Assembly: GCA_029582265.1 (NCBI GenBank)
Contig: CM055828.1
Location: 31,741,263 to 31,805,262, forward strand
DNA length: 64,000 bases
Direction of reading: 5' to 3'
Source: Zoroaster sp. YZ-2022
Lineage: Eukaryota > Echinodermata > Asteroidea > Forcipulatida > Zoroasteridae
The position numbers and the translations under genes are program-made. This document shows, piece after piece, positions 1 through 14,270 of the stretch; the stretch's first letter is position 1, and every line of letters starts with the position of its first letter. A model generated the notes under the pieces. That model made no database searches. It was not told the origin of the DNA and saw only the letters and a list, made by a program, of their open reading frames with translations.

Positions 1-8
1 TAGTTTTT

Positions 9-82
9 TCACAGACACTCGGAAAGCACTGAGTATGCAGTGCTATACACACGTCGGTGTAGGGCAAAATTAAATCAATGAG
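9..82 (+). repeat. SINE family A, 3' body fragment
   Basis: CACAGACACTCGGAAAGCAC, then an ATGCAGTGCTATACACACG-type body and GGTGTAGGGCAAAATTAAAT. It matches the bodies of the copies at 2.5 kb and 53.4 kb. The tRNA-like head lies off the window or is missing. Confidence 0.8.
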
Positions 83-2477
83 TTACTTCGTTTGAGATTT
101 TGATCATCTGTGTATATTTTTTAACTGCATATGTGTAATGGCCCATTTTGTCACTGCATATTTGTAATGGTATTCTCGTAGAAATTATATTTAAAAAATA
201 TGTTTGATTGTGAATTGGGTCTCTCCCAGGGAATCACATGACCAGGTTTATTAGCCATATACCTATATCGTTCTCATACTGGCATAATCCGTTAATAACC
301 TCACGTTGATTTTTCATATATTTCACAAATAGGCCTACATACTGTTTATTTTATGTGAGATGACTTTTTTCTAAAGAAAACAAATAAGGCCTACTTTCTT
401 TTTAGGGATTGACATAGAATTATGTACTTAACGTCTATTTGTGCTTCGTATAGACAACAATATGTATTTATTAATTGGGCATTGATAAAGAGAAGCAATG
501 TTTTTTATTGTTAATGATAAAATACTGGCATCTGTATAATAACGGACTGTTTAAAAATGCTTCTGACTATAATATTTTGGGGCAATTTTCCCTTTTTAAC
601 AAAGGAAATAGAAGGGCAAAAAATTAATAGCAAATTTGCCAGTGTGCTTTTCGAAAGTGTTTTATATGACAAGAGTCATCCTGTGTGTTTTTATGTATTT
701 TGATTATACGGTTTGGCATTGGCAAAATTGTTTCTACGAGCAGGGCTATCCTTACTCTCTTTAAACCAATATACATCAAACAAGCAACCTGTAAACGTAT
801 TAGCCAGCGTAGGCTATGTGTGTCGATAACCAGACATTCATGAAAATTCATTCAGATTTATTAAGATTAAGATTAAGAAGATTTTGTTTCCTAATCCGAA
901 TATATTTTTCTGTTCTTTAAAAGGGACAGGATACTTCCAGGCAAGATTGATACCATCATCAGCTTATATACCAATTTCCTGTAAAGAGGACTCGTGGCTA
1001 TTGCTTTGTTTTTAATTACAGTAGGAATGTAGACATGTCCACATCAGTTCGTGTGAAAATTGCTCTTCACAGTGGTGCAAATATTTTGCGTAAACAATTA
1101 AAAAGTTAATATTAATCATCAATATCTTGCTAAAATGATGAAAACGTGCGAATGCTGAGCCTGAAGGAGTGTCGTTTCCAGGAGGCAAGTACAGTGTCAA
1201 TTAGGATTTTAAGTTCTTTGTCAACTTGTTTCATCATGTCGCACCCACACTTAAAAGTGCACCTACACTCTCTATGGTAGCTCTGTTGGTACTTACCCAA
1301 ATGATCCCGGTGATGACAAACATTTTGAAAAATAAAGAGGGATAAACAGTTGGCATGTAGGCCTCCATGTATATTTCTTAACATTATTTGATAGTCCCAA
1401 AGTTGTTATTTTATGGTCAGTCTAAACGATGTAACATGCTGCATTAGCTTTGATGGGAAGTGGTTCTTTTCTATAAACGATTACTATTAACCCCTTTAAA
1501 GAAGTGCAATATTTTGATGTATCCTTTCGTATCCACTAACGGTTACTACACCATTAATTTAAACTAAATGGCATACACTTAACACTCACTGCTGTTATTG
1601 CCGGTATAATACAACCTTTAATAGGCAATGTTTGGCGCCCGTCAATCCACACTACGAGAAGCACGTGGTTGGGCAAAAAAATGCTTAAACTGCTAGTATT
1701 CAGATTTGTGCAAACAACCGTGGAAATGAGCTTCCTGGAATGGCAAGGTTCCGATATGAATTAATATTGGCACTACGCCACTTAAGTATATCCTTTCTAA
1801 ATGGTCACTGTTTAACAAAACCACAATCAAATGGTTACACATATTTTACATATTAGTTTGAGTCATGCTGTCTAACACAATAAATTTTGCACTGAATTTT
1901 GTTTGACTTTCGAATTGCGTATTTGGGATAACCTCGGTCAAACTATAACTAGAAATGTTTCTGATTTATGTTCTAAATCTGAACTTCGTGTCACGTTCAT
2001 TTAGCGCGATTCGCTAGTTGGCTTTGCATTGGCATCCTATCTCGGCCGTTTAGGAAACTAATGCTAACCTTTTTAACGACAGTAGGCCTTTCATTCGTAA
2101 TTGAGACCACGATCTATCAGACTGTCTTCAACGCAGCCATCTACTAGCTCAGTCCCATACAGTAACAAAGTAAACAGTGTTATTTAAGCTTGCCCACGAA
2201 TCAAGGCTATACGGCGATCTTTCTTTTACAGTTTCCCCACAAACACAAGATCAATGTATGTTAAGCATTGTCAATATTTGTTATCATGGAGGAAATTTGG
2301 TGGGGTTTGATAAAACGATATTTAGGAACCAATTGATTCTACCACATATTTTTTCACTGAGCGATTTAAAAACTAATACGACACATTTAGCTACATTCAT
2401 ACTTTGAAAGAATATTGATATATGTATTTTAAAAAACCTGACATGCTAACGAGCAAATAGTGAAAATACATTCAGAG
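83..2477. other. Intergenic, no gene recognised
   Basis: AT-rich sequence with short, unconvincing open frames. No splice-linked exons, no protein family match by eye, no clear repeat. Confidence 0.6.
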
Positions 2478-2725
2478 TATGCGGAACCCGCCGCTATATA
2501 GGATTCTAGCCGGTCAAACGTCATCGGGCAAGCTCGGTGGTTGAGAGTTTAAGACGTCTGCACTAGTAAGCAGGAGGTCGTGGGTTCGAATGCTGTCCGA
2601 GTCGCCTGTGAATTTTTTTTCACAGACTCTCGAAAAGCACTGAATATGCAGTGCTATACACACGCCGGTGTAGGGCAAAATTAAATCAATTGCTTATCAC
2701 TCAACGCAAGAAATTCACCAACCTA
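2478..2725 (+). mobile_element. SINE family A, near-complete copy with tRNA-like head
   Basis: A leader (ATAGGATTCTAGCCGG) precedes a tRNA-like head with box A-like AGCTCGGTGG and box B GGGTTCGAAT. A body follows with CACAGAC, the GTGTAGGGCAAAATTAAATC word and a terminal CAACGCAAGAAATTC. The same order is found near 53.0-53.5 kb on both strands. Confidence 0.85.
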
Positions 2726-5700
2726 TATATGTGTTCGTATTGAATTTCTTTTTTGGATTCAATAGGAAAATATTCTGTTCATTTGTCTGAATTGATAAGC
2801 ACCTGAAATAGAAACCTATTTCATTGCATGAAAATGTATGAAAATGTAGTCAGAGTGTTCGTAATCATACCAACTTGGACTTTCTGTCTTCAGAAGACAG
2901 AACTAAATTTTGGATTTTTTTTTCATAATTATTTTTATAAAACGATAAAGCACCGAGACAAAATATTTCAAGGGATGTTTGATACCATCATTAACTGTAC
3001 ACCAAGTAAGTTTCATATAAAACTATGATGTTTATCGAGAATACCAATAGTGTTGTTGTGGCTGTAACTATTAAAAACATGATATCATTCTGCAAAACGT
3101 CATCAAGACGTAATATCATCAAAAGGTCACATATCATCCAAAGTTATGTATACGATCATCTACCCTAGGCTATCACGCGAGGAAAAAAGTCGTTATAGTA
3201 TTATATATTAAGATAGTATTATATATTATCTTTTGAACACCATATATTACTGTGGTGGTACCGCACTGTACGCGTGTGTCACGAACGAGCATTTTTTAAA
3301 TACGCGGTACATTAGCGTTTCGTCAAATAGAGTGCTCAGATTGGTTGAAGAAGCACTGGACTGTGTAGAAAACAAACGCTTGGCACAGAATGTAGGTACC
3401 GCTGCAGTTATGGCAGCGCCTAGTAACTGGTCGACGTATTAGTCTATAGAAACTAACCTTGCGAGGTTACGCACTAATGTTATAACATATAATAGACGCA
3501 ACAAAAACAATAGTATACAAATAACGAATGTTTATGAGTGCAATGGTGAGAATATTTTCATGAGTTCTGGCATCCGCTACTTTATTTTTCGGCTTATGAC
3601 GCACGGTTTGTTCGAATGGTTGTGTCTTGTCAAAAGAGGGCGTTTGTACTGCTGTTTATATAACACCTGATGTGGTCAAGCGTGCAATAATAGATCAATG
3701 GGATGGAACAAAACTGCACGTTGAATGGAACCAAAATGCACGGTTTATGACGTAGCCATGTAATGGTTTGATTAATGAATGCCGCGTGACCTATAATCCT
3801 CCAATCAAATGACAAGGATCTACTTGGTGTTAAATAATACTTTTTGGAGGTTCTGTGTCTGACTGGTAACATCTACAAAAAGCCCACCTCTAGTTGGCAC
3901 TTCCCAGATTGTTGCTTTTAGAAATTTCGATTTTTATTTTGGAAACAAGTTCTATACTGTCATCATGCAAACTTAGTAAATGTAATTAAAAAACCTACGA
4001 CTGGATAATTGCCCAGCGTTTTTAGCCAAGGCCACTTTTCGATATCTATGTTATTTACGTTACATTATGAACAAAATGCAATTACAGTCAATGGCCCGCA
4101 TCACATATAGGCCTAAAGCAACGAAATATCAGGGAGAAAACAACACAATATAATTAAACGTAAACAACAGCCCCTGCCTTTGTTCTTAATGTAGTTGTTC
4201 TACTCGGAATTACATGCATATCACAATCATTCCTTTCAATCAGATACGTAGGGGAAAAAACTCGAGAGAATTTGCTATATTATATCAGAGTGGAACATTG
4301 AGGCCTCACAATCACGTTTCGTTTCAGCAGAAATCGATTTACTACACTAAGATGTGTATCCATGCAGGTGAAAGCATCGCTGCAGTCTGTTCAGAGCTTG
4401 GTCATGAATGCATGGTTACGTCAAAGCTATAAAACTGACTCGTTGTAGAAACCTGGACGCTGTGAGTTAATAATAATAGAATACAGAATTGTAAGCTAGC
4501 ATCTGTTTTGTCTGTATTTCATCTCTGACGTCAATATTGCTGTGGATCCAGCAATAACCATTGAAGGCGATGTCACTTTTCAGAAAATAGATTGCTTCAT
4601 TAGAGTTGAAAATATAGTATCTTGTCACAGTTTCATTGATTAATGTCCCAATTAAATGGAACGGACAACACTGGAAATTACTTGATTCTGAAATTACCGC
4701 ATTATAACCCGACCGAGAGCTAACTTGATGTGAAGTTGGTAAAGGTACCGGTACCTATTATCCTAAAAAACGTACCGTACATTCTGAAGTGCTCTTATTT
4801 CAGAGAAAACACTCACAAATATGCACATATTCAAAGAATTGCCACAGACGTCCATTTTTTTCTTTCACGCTTATGTTAACACTGTTCGTTGTTTATTTTA
4901 TATATTTTAAACAGTTGGTTAGATTTTTGCTCTTGTACCGACGTATATATATATAGCAAGCGCTGTATAGTCAGTGCTTTCCGAGTCTCTACGTAAAAAT
5001 CTCGTCAACAGTCGACTTGGGCGGGATTCGCACCGACGATCTCCTGCTTAAAAGTTTAGAAAACCTACTTGATTTGAAATTGGTAAAGGTACCTAGCATC
5101 GTGAACAAGTATTCTTTTCTGAAGTGTACTGAGTATACTATATACGGTGCTTTATACATATGTTGGTGTATGGCAAATATGTCGGTGTATGTTTAATATA
5201 TTTATATTGATTCTGACAAATTATGCATAGAATCAGCCTTTGCCGACATAACCAAGGTTGTAGCTTCGCTTTGTAATTCTATCTGGTATCAGATAATCTA
5301 AATGGGGTAAAGAACTTTTAGGATATTTGTATTTTAATTGGCATAGGCTGGATTCGACAACAAATCATTTTCGGTTATTATTCGTTACCCCCCGGCCCAT
5401 CCTCCATTTATTTCATTATCTCCTGTTTACTGTACCAAATTATGCTTCTCAAACCTAACTATGTCCCGAATCTTAAAGGAAAAGTACTACATTTGTAATG
5501 CTGACACACCTGCTCAGTATGCTCACCTGCTTGGACTGAAAGTCAGGGCACGGAAACACATATCATTCATCTATAATGATACGTTTCATAACATAGGCCT
5601 AAATTTAAAAAGATGCACACTCTTCATGCTTCTCTTCAGCTTACATACGGGCTATTTTAATCAGTATTTGACCCCGATATAAAACACTGCTGGCTGTACG

Positions 5701-6483
5701 CGTTTGCGACCGGACCGCGAGATTATCCTGGCCCAATTTGTAGGGCTCTGGTTACTGTTAGCAAACAATGAGAGCTTACATGGTCTACATCAGAAAATTT
5801 CGTACTTAACTTAAATTTGTGGGATTTAGCAATGAATGTATGCTTGTGCGTATGCGCACTTCGCGTCACTAAGGATTCGCCGCTTAATTAACCCGGATAA
5901 AGTAATGGCGATTGTAATTGCAATATCAGTCTGAGCTAAGCAGCGCCATATTGACATATCGCCGTACGTTTGTGACTTAGCCACGCCCCTTAAGGTTTGT
6001 GCAAAGTTTAGGCAGTAATTTGTTCATGACGGGCTGCGGTATTATGTACTCTTTGAAGTGGGGCAGTGTGAGATGTGGGCAAGCTATTGCAGTAGTCTAG
6101 ATGTTACAAATAAGTGAGCGAACAACACGTTTTGTGAAGATCTGGTCAAGGTAGTTACGAAGTTTACCGATTCTTTAACTACCGAAAGATGTTGTGCCCC
6201 ACACATGTTTATCTAGTTGCAGTTAGTTATATATAACTCATAGATCTCCCACCGACTCAGCTCAGACACACTGACATTATTGCCCTGATGATTATGACAG
6301 GTAACGGATCGGACTTACGAAAACGTGATGTGATATATTTCCCTGCCTCTCTTTATCGATAAACATATTAACAAACACGTATTGAGTATGTGACGCATAT
6401 TGCGTGCCATCGACGTATACGCAAAACCGAGCGCAAGTACGTGCTTGGGCATTTTTCTTTCTTTCTCTTTGTTTGGTGATCAT
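2726..6483. other. Intergenic, SINE fragments only
   Basis: Apart from SINE A pieces near 5.0 and 5.15 kb, nothing is recognised. Open frames at 3233, 4214 and 5461 lack family signals and codon regularity. Confidence 0.55.
4966..5045 (-). repeat. SINE family A, degenerate fragment
   Basis: GTCAGTGCTTTCCGAGTCTC and GGGCGGGATTCGCACCGACG are diverged reverse-complement pieces of the SINE A body and box B. A second fragment in + orientation (GTACTGAGTATAC to GGTGTATGG) follows at about 5128-5200. Confidence 0.6.
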
Positions 6484-6747
6484 CATGGGCGGATCCAGAA
6501 CATTTTTTAGGGGGGGCTGAGAATCAAAAACAATTATTTTTCAGTACTACAAAGGGTGCCGCCACTTCCTATGCGCAACGGTTAGTACAGTACAGTAGGT
6601 CACCTCCTTATGTTTATCCCGCACACTGTGGGAATGGGAGTGCGTTCTCCCCTCCCCTCCCCCCTCTCTCTCTCTCTCTTTGTTTGTTTTACGATTTTAG
6701 GGGGGGGGGGGGCTACAGCCCCCTTAGCCCCCCTGGATCCGCCAATG
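6484..6747. mobile_element. MITE with CA(T/G)GGGCGGATCCAG-type inverted ends
   Basis: The left end is CATGGGCGGATCCAG and the right end CTGGATCCGCCAATG, 14 of 15 bases complementary. The interior has G-rich (TTTTTTAGGGGGGGCTGA) and C-rich ends and no coding capacity. TGATCAT flanks both sides and may be the target duplication, though the boundaries overlap the TIR. A hAT-like non-autonomous element is the likeliest class. Confidence 0.6.
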
Positions 6748-7176
6748 ATCATGTGATGTGTAATATGCATAACAGTTAATGCGTGTTAATGTTGATTGTG
6801 GCGCGCGTCCAGTGTCAGTGTTTTACATCTGAGTGAAATCGGCAAAAAAATGTACCACGTCATATATGTACATTATTATGTTCACAGAAAACACGACAAT
6901 AGTACGTCTTTAAAGCATTTATGTTCCTATCAGTTGCTCCCCCCCCTCCCCCCATGTGTTGAAATATCGGCAAACATAGGGTTTTTGATACTTTTGTTTT
7001 CATTGCCCAAGGATTTGGGACTTTGGTTATGTTCACGCGCGGTGATTCAACATCCCAACATATATTTGTGTTGAAGATGGTGTGAGGTTATTGTCACTAT
7101 ACACTGTGTCCCATTTGAGGGGGAATGAACATTTCCTATTTACTAATCCCCACATCAAGAGACGGGCGGCTCGGGG

Positions 7177-7215
7177 TGTGGGTGGGTGTGGGTGTGGGTG
7201 GGTGTGGGTGTGGGA
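7177..7215. repeat. GTGTGGGTGG minisatellite
   Basis: About four imperfect units of GTGTGGGTGG/GTGTGG in a row, strongly G-rich on the + strand. Confidence 0.75.
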
Positions 7216-10200
7216 AACAATACAAGTGCATTACATTTAACATTACAGTTTACATATGCATAATCCTATGCATGGCTATTTTCCTTGTAGAAAGAAAATA
7301 GGCCTAACTTAATTCATTATTTACTGGGGCATGGATTATGGACGACCAAAAGTAGACAGGAATTTTGTTCTCTGTTTTCGTAAAATGTATTTTTTTATAC
7401 TGTCTACGTTTCTGGAAGTTGAACACCAGTATGAACGTTTTGGTTAAACACATTTTTCAAAATTTTCCGGTTATCGGAAATGCTGATTGAATTCTGTCTC
7501 CTTTACTGGCGGCTTAATAGGTGACACCTGCTTCTACCAAAGAGCAGATCGAACGTTTTGATAAAATCCAATGCACCACTTTTCTTCTAGCTGAGAAGCA
7601 GATCGAAGATTTTAGACAAACCCAATTTCTACTCTCCTCCTAGCCGAAAAGCAAATTGAACATTTTGTCATAGGTGGCCCGAAAGTAGACATTGACTGTG
7701 TTCCTTTATTATTATTTTTTTTAAAGTTTAAAATAGATGAGACAGATTGAAGCCATCATCATACAAGAAGTTGAGGTAGAACTAATGAGCAGCAAAACAA
7801 CGTAAGAACAATCTCTCATGGCTCTCCATGTGCTAGCCTGGCGATCTGCCAATTTGAACTATAGGCTCAGCTTTACATGCCAATTATGAGAATGGACTGC
7901 CCTGAATGGGATATAATGACAGTGAATAAAAATAAATGAATACGCTCAATTACTATTGTAATATTAATATCCGTCCTCGCTCAAGAAATGTGCACAAGCT
8001 TGCTCTAGAAGGGGTAATTTGAAACATTAAATAAATGATGACCCTATAACTGATGTTAATGCTTTCACCAAGTGTAAATATATTATTCTATTTATTTAGT
8101 TCTTATTTAACCTGGAGAGACCTTTCAGTGGAACACTGTTTTTTAAAGGTGCCCAATACTGTATATATGATCATTTCCTCCAGCCATTTTGGAGTTCCAG
8201 ATTCTCAGATTTATTTGTATTGTAATTATGCTTATTATGCTTATTATTATTTTTTTAATTTCTAAAAGGTAACCCCTTCTCCGCCCCCATTTTAAACCTG
8301 ACCCTACGGGCTGCTCAGATTGTGAACACTCCCTTAGAAGAGGACGGTAATTATTTACATTGTCATTATTTACCACTTCAGGACAATAATAATTATTCTC
8401 ATAATAATACGACATCATGTTATACCAGCGCCTAGTTACATAGTCGGCTGATTGCTAGTTTTTACCAAAGCCACCATGAAATTATTGGTTTGAAAAATAA
8501 AGCTGCCTTTAGTTTTTGTTCTATTTCCTCTGTGCTGGCTTCAATCGGACTCTTCTTGTTTTACACTTAGGGGGATATCTAATAAAAAAGTAGTAAAAGT
8601 AATTGTCCACTTTAGGAAAGGAGGGAAATTGGATTTTACTAAAATGTCTGAGCTCTGCTTTCTGGGAAGTGGAAATGAAGGATATAGCTACCAGAGAAGG
8701 ATAGGAAGATAAATCAGCATTTGATCCCCATAAGTTCTTTCAAGGATCTATGATTGAGCTTCATTGGTTATAATTCTCGTCAGTGGTCCCTTCTTTGTCA
8801 GTGTCAGATAATCAACGGACAACAAAGACACAATCTTCCTGATGAACGTTGGAGTCATCTGATGAATACAAGACGTACGTGCCATATCCTTTAATCTATC
8901 AAATTAGAATCATCCCGTGACCTGGAATTGAATTCCCAAGTTGCCAGACGATGTTGATGATTTGTGGATTACACAAAATCTTCCCTTGATAAGGAACTCT
9001 CTCCTAAAGTACCAAGGGCGGCCATGCTTCATTCAAAATAAAAACAATTAAAAGAGATGGGATATGATTATGCAAATTAGTATTTTGATCAATAGCCCAT
9101 CATAAGTCCGACAATTAGATCAATGTGTTGTCGGACCATTTGGTAATTTTACCATTGAAACTATACTGGAACTGTGCTGATGGGATCGTTGCTCCTACAG
9201 CCCAAGTACGACTTTGGTGCTATCAATGTGGCTGAAATGAGTGTTATAAGGTCTCAAAACAAAAGTGCCATTGAACAATGATCTTTTGATCTGAATAATG
9301 ATATGTTCGAACAATGGGTAGCAAAGAGCGGTAGTTTCTGACACAGGCAGAATTTCTTGTTGACGCATACACCCTTTGCGAGCGTAGTGTCCACATGTCA
9401 CGCGACGTTTTGTCACCATAAACATACACTTTTAACGAATTAAAAGACATAAGGTGAGCCTTTAAATCACATTTTGTCAGGAAGTGCCATTGATTTGTTC
9501 CACTGGAGTGTGTAAAAAGTAATTTCGCGGGCAATACAAGATGTAACGCGTTCAATCAAGTGGTCTTTTTTTCAAAATGCAATTTCTTTTATTACGTTTT
9601 CTCTAAATTGAAACAGTAGTCAGACGAAGAACATTTCATTTCAAACATCTTTGCTTGTGGCAATTTTATAAAAATATGAACATTTTGACGTTCCTCTTTC
9701 TACTGGAAGAGATGCATTAAAGCAATAAAACACACCCGTTACATATGTGAACATATTAAACATAAATAAAATATGGCTAAGGGATAATATTCTGATATTA
9801 ACACGGCTTGCTTTTGGTAGGGTCTCCAAATTCTTAATATGAAAATGCCCTTTTATGTTTTCTCAGAAAACATTTTATTGATATTTCAAAGGCGTTGTAA
9901 AACGTTTAGTTAATTTGTTTTCATTTTTTGTATTTATTATTATTTTTTGTTTCTTGCCTTCCACCTCTCTGGTCCTGAAGAGTTCCAATACCATTCAAAT
10001 CCAAACGGACATGTCGATTGGGCTATCAGTCCCTACTTGATCGGTGGGTTTGCCCCAGCATACCTCTCTGAGGTTTACCTCCCACTGAAATATCTTCCTT
10101 TTCTTCTTCCAATTCAATGCAGGGCTCCTGAAGGATAACAATGATACTGACTTATTAGGTTGTCCAGGATAAATAATAAATAAATACAAATGTGTTGTGT

Positions 10201-12596
10201 TATTTTGATTGTATTAACCACCTTGCTTACATATTTTCATACAGTGGGTTGGCAAAATATTTGACATCACACTAAAAGGAAAATTCAACATTGATAAACC
10301 ATTCCGAGATGTCTCCCTTTATTCAAATAAAGATTTATAAAACAATTACACAGTTGCTTTAAACAATTAAATTAAGCTCATTACGTTGAGCTATTAAGAA
10401 CAAAATAATGAAAATGCATTCAGAAATTCCGTTCCGTGAACACGAGCCTCGTATTCATCATAATAGTTCATCACCACAAAGATTAAGACACACATTATAC
10501 TCTGAGGATAACATTTGAATTTTGTTTCAACTAAAGCACATCATATATACCATCATGTGAATATTTTATTTTGAGAATGCCAAAGATTTGCATTGCCTTT
10601 ACATAAGTCAATCCAAACCAAATTAGCTCAATTAAGAGTTCCATCCAAGCTTGAAAGTACACACACCATCCGTGTTCTGATACAATCTCACACGGGGAAA
10701 GGGTGTACCAACAATTACAGTTTTAAAGTGCCACTTAGGCTTTGCATTGACCCAGCTGAGTGCAAAGTCCTACTGTGGGTCAAAAGCAATTTGTCCAAAT
10801 AGTTACCGGATCGCACCTGATTAGAGGTTTGTTGAAATAGAAATCCGCGAATGGCTGTCTTGATAATCAGTTATCGGTTGGTAAATCCCTATTGGACACT
10901 TAGAAACGAAAAACTAAAAGTGCGTCTTCAATTTGAGTATTTCATATTTTCGGGTAAAATAGTTGGATAGGTGATTGGAACAGCCCATGAAATCCCCTTT
11001 GATGGGTTTGATACTTATGGTATGACGTCATCGGCAGATTGTTTAGTGAATTGAGGCAGATTGAATTACAAAGCCAACAAGATAACCTTCTGTCAATGAC
11101 GAGTACAACGTCGGGTGGTGAACAAAGCGCCAAAAGGCAACATTTTCTCCCATGTTAAAATATATCAGGCCTATTCTTAAGAAGTTGATAGAGTGAAGTG
11201 GGATGTAATGTTTATGCTGTACATCGTAAAGGCCTTATAAACATTTAAATAAATGTGTTTCTTCAATTTTTATACATTAGGCCTATTCTATGTCAAGCTA
11301 AATGAGTGATTTACCACGTGTTATCTATAAATGCTACACAAAAGGAATACCCCCGCCTTTGGCGATCCTCTGAACCTATACTCCAAATCATAGGAATCGA
11401 TTTTCCGTGTCTGAGAGTTGTGTTCGGTGAAAATAAAGCTTCCGTCCTCCCCATAATTTTTATGTTGATCCGCACGCTGGAACATTTCCGAATCACAAAA
11501 TACTATCGGAGAGTATGGCCCAGTTGTTGTTTAATAACCTGCGCACAAACATCCCACAGAAACTTCGTAGATCCGTCATGCCGAAGGGCTTCCTTACTCC
11601 GATCCTTTGAGACCGACAATCTCGATTCTGATATTTGACATCAACAAATCAAAATATGTAAACCGTGCTGGAGCAAAATGACCATCTTAATAGTTTTGTT
11701 CCTCCTGGGGTTACCTCTTAATGTTGACCAAATGTCCCTCTTTAGACGATGTTTAAGACTGAGGGGTTGAGGGAAATATAAATCCATACTATGTAATAAT
11801 AATGATCAAAGGATTCCTCTTGTTATTTCCAAAAACCACTACATAATTATGTTTTAAACCCAGCAACATTCAATGTAACGGAACACGGGACGTTTTTTTT
11901 CTGTTTAACTGATGTTGACATTATTTTCTTCGATGCGTTAAGCTCCGTAAACAGTTCCACCGTCATCCCAATTTAAGTGGACTTGGTCAGTGTCGATTAT
12001 GTACACAAAGTCTGTTCATTTTATAATACATTATAATCATCACCATAAGGAATTGGTTTCAGTCATATTGAAATTCAATATCCAATACATATACGTAGTC
12101 TTAATTGCAAGTACAGTGCCCTACTTCCTTCAAAGTGCCCATCAAAAGCGAATTTCCAAATCAGTTTGTAATCCAATATGCCTGTTTACTAGTATTATTA
12201 GTTTACAATAATATTATACTTGGATGCACTTCACCAGTTTTGAAATCTAAACGTATTGAATTCGAACTAGGCAACAATTCTTTTAACTTGATTCCAAATG
12301 CTAACATATACATACGATTTTGTTAAATAAGCAGAATAGTTGTGATTCAACTGTGTGGTATATAAATAGTTTTATTATATAAAAAACATAAACAAAATAA
12401 TTACAATTTAAGGCAAAGTATGCAATTTGTAATTCAAAAAGGACATTTTTAATTTTAATTTTAATGTCAATCTTTCTTGGTGTTATGTGTTGATGGCATT
12501 AATCTTCCGTATAAATAATGTTCTATGAGGTGTTGTCACTTTTAAAAATAGTGAAATAAATTCTAGTTCGAACTTAGGAAAAAGTACTCTTTCCTA

Positions 12597-12780
12597 CAGG
12601 GGCGGATCCAGGGTCGTAGAAAAAGGGGGCACAATATGATAAAGATGGACAGCCAAAGGGGGGCGGGGGGTGGTCACAAAACCCACTTATTTTGGGAATA
12701 GATGCCAATTTTTGATTTATTGTTGTACATGGTTAATTTTCCAAGGGGGGTACGCTTCCTTTAACCCTATGGGTTTGCCA
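12597..12780. mobile_element. Degenerate MITE end related to the 6.5 kb element
   Basis: It begins CAGGGGCGGATCCAGG, the same terminal word as the 6.5 kb element, followed by G-rich sequence (AAAGGGGGGCGGGGGG). No matching right end was found. Confidence 0.4.
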
Positions 12781-14035
12781 TAAGCATACTCTTCAAAGCA
12801 GGTTTTCCTCTTTCCTTTAAACTAAATCCAGATTTTTACTGATATATTATCAAGGGAAATTCTACTGGCTTTAAAAACATACTAAAACCACAGAATATAC
12901 AATGTTTAGAGGAAACAAAAACTAGTTATGACGTCAGGCCCTTAGGCTAGTGTGAAAACGGACGGGGGACTAGAAACATTTTGGAACACGTGGAACTAAA
13001 ATTCATTAGAAAAAAATACAAACCAGTGATGTTATTTCTCAAATATTATGTGCGTGTGACAAGCGGAACTGAACAAATTAGACATAATGTGGAAATCATT
13101 TGTCCATAGCAGGGAGGAGGGGTCCGTTATTTCGATTAAATTGGCTAAAATAAAGGTACTTATCATCTTGTGTTGTGGAATAATTGAATGGTCAAATCCC
13201 AAATACTGATTTTGGACTCGAATCCAATTCTTCGAAAACAAGAGTTAAATGACCGACCATAGAATTGTGATGACCGTTTGTTGTGATTGAATGTGGTGAT
13301 TGTGTTGTCGTCACACCGATGATAAGAAACGGTATTTTTTTACAGATCACCGTCCTTTCGAGTTGTTATTTCGATTACCTGTCACGTGTAAGTACACCTT
13401 TGATTAAACCACACCAAACGATCAATTTCTCACTACTGGTTTGTTTTCCACTGATAACGCAATGTTTGCATTGGACCATCAAAATTACATCACAACACCG
13501 AAACAGCAGCCAGAGTTAATCAAATCGTTGCCGGTAAATCGTTCAAATATTAAATTTTGGAGATCAAATAACACGCTCCCTTTCTTAATATTATTTTATC
13601 CCGGTTCTAAGCCTTCACTTTATATTCTTATTTTCGCTGTTCTATAGATTTTCTATAAATTTCTGCCATTTAATTCTAAAAATGAAATAAATAAATAAAA
13701 ACTAACATTGAACGACATGGGTTATGTTTGTTTTTTCGTTATAAAAACAAACAACAAATTCAGTGTTAAAATATATTACTAAATAAGCTCCTTATAATCG
13801 TGATTCCGCGGTTCTAAATTTGTTGCAAAAGTTATTCCATTTATTATTATATTTCAAACCTCTTTAGAACTGCTCTGTATGACTTTTTTGAAAATTCCTG
13901 CCCAAGTTTTATGTTTTGCTGGACCACCGGATTTTTAAATTTATTTATCAAATCGCTTTCGTAGCATCATGTGAGTTGTTAATTCCAATGAAGGTTCTCC
14001 GCCGACGTGAACACAATTTACTAATAAAATAATAT

Positions 14036-14270
14036 TTTCTTTTTATGCAGATGTCCAGGATGGTGGTGCAAATAGTGGTATTCTAGTTTTGATGGGTTCG
14101 CAATATCATATTCACCGTTTCGTGACGAGTTTTGGAGCGAACATTTTCATTAATTAATCACCATGCTATACGCTTCGCGCCCTTGTTAGAAAGAAAGAAA
14201 ACAAATAATTATAATACACTTTTATATATCTATCGACATCATACGTTAGAGAAATCCTTATCAACAAGTG
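14036..14270 (+). promoter_or_regulatory. Possible 5' leader of the vasopressin/oxytocin-type receptor
   Basis: Two readings are possible. A good polypyrimidine acceptor (TTTTCTTTTTATGCAG, ending 14050) could start the coding exon's 5' UTR, with a first non-coding exon further upstream. Alternatively the TATA-like TTTTATATATC at 14220-14230 could be a core promoter just before the ATG, which would leave a very short leader. The ATG at 14051 opens a reading frame that stops after 11 codons. Neither reading is proven. Confidence 0.25.

Larger units (their letters stand above)
6748..14035. other. Intergenic, upstream of the vasopressin/oxytocin-type receptor
   Basis: It contains the GTGTGGGTGG minisatellite and a MITE end. 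The 11311-11638 open frame (about 110 codons) and the 9947-10138 frame have no recognisable domain or splice context. Enhancers or 5' UTR exons of the receptor could lie here but are not identifiable by eye. Confidence 0.5.

Noticed and set aside
11306..11638. 110-codon + frame
   Set aside because: No recognisable family, and a similar-length frame on the other strand; likely chance.
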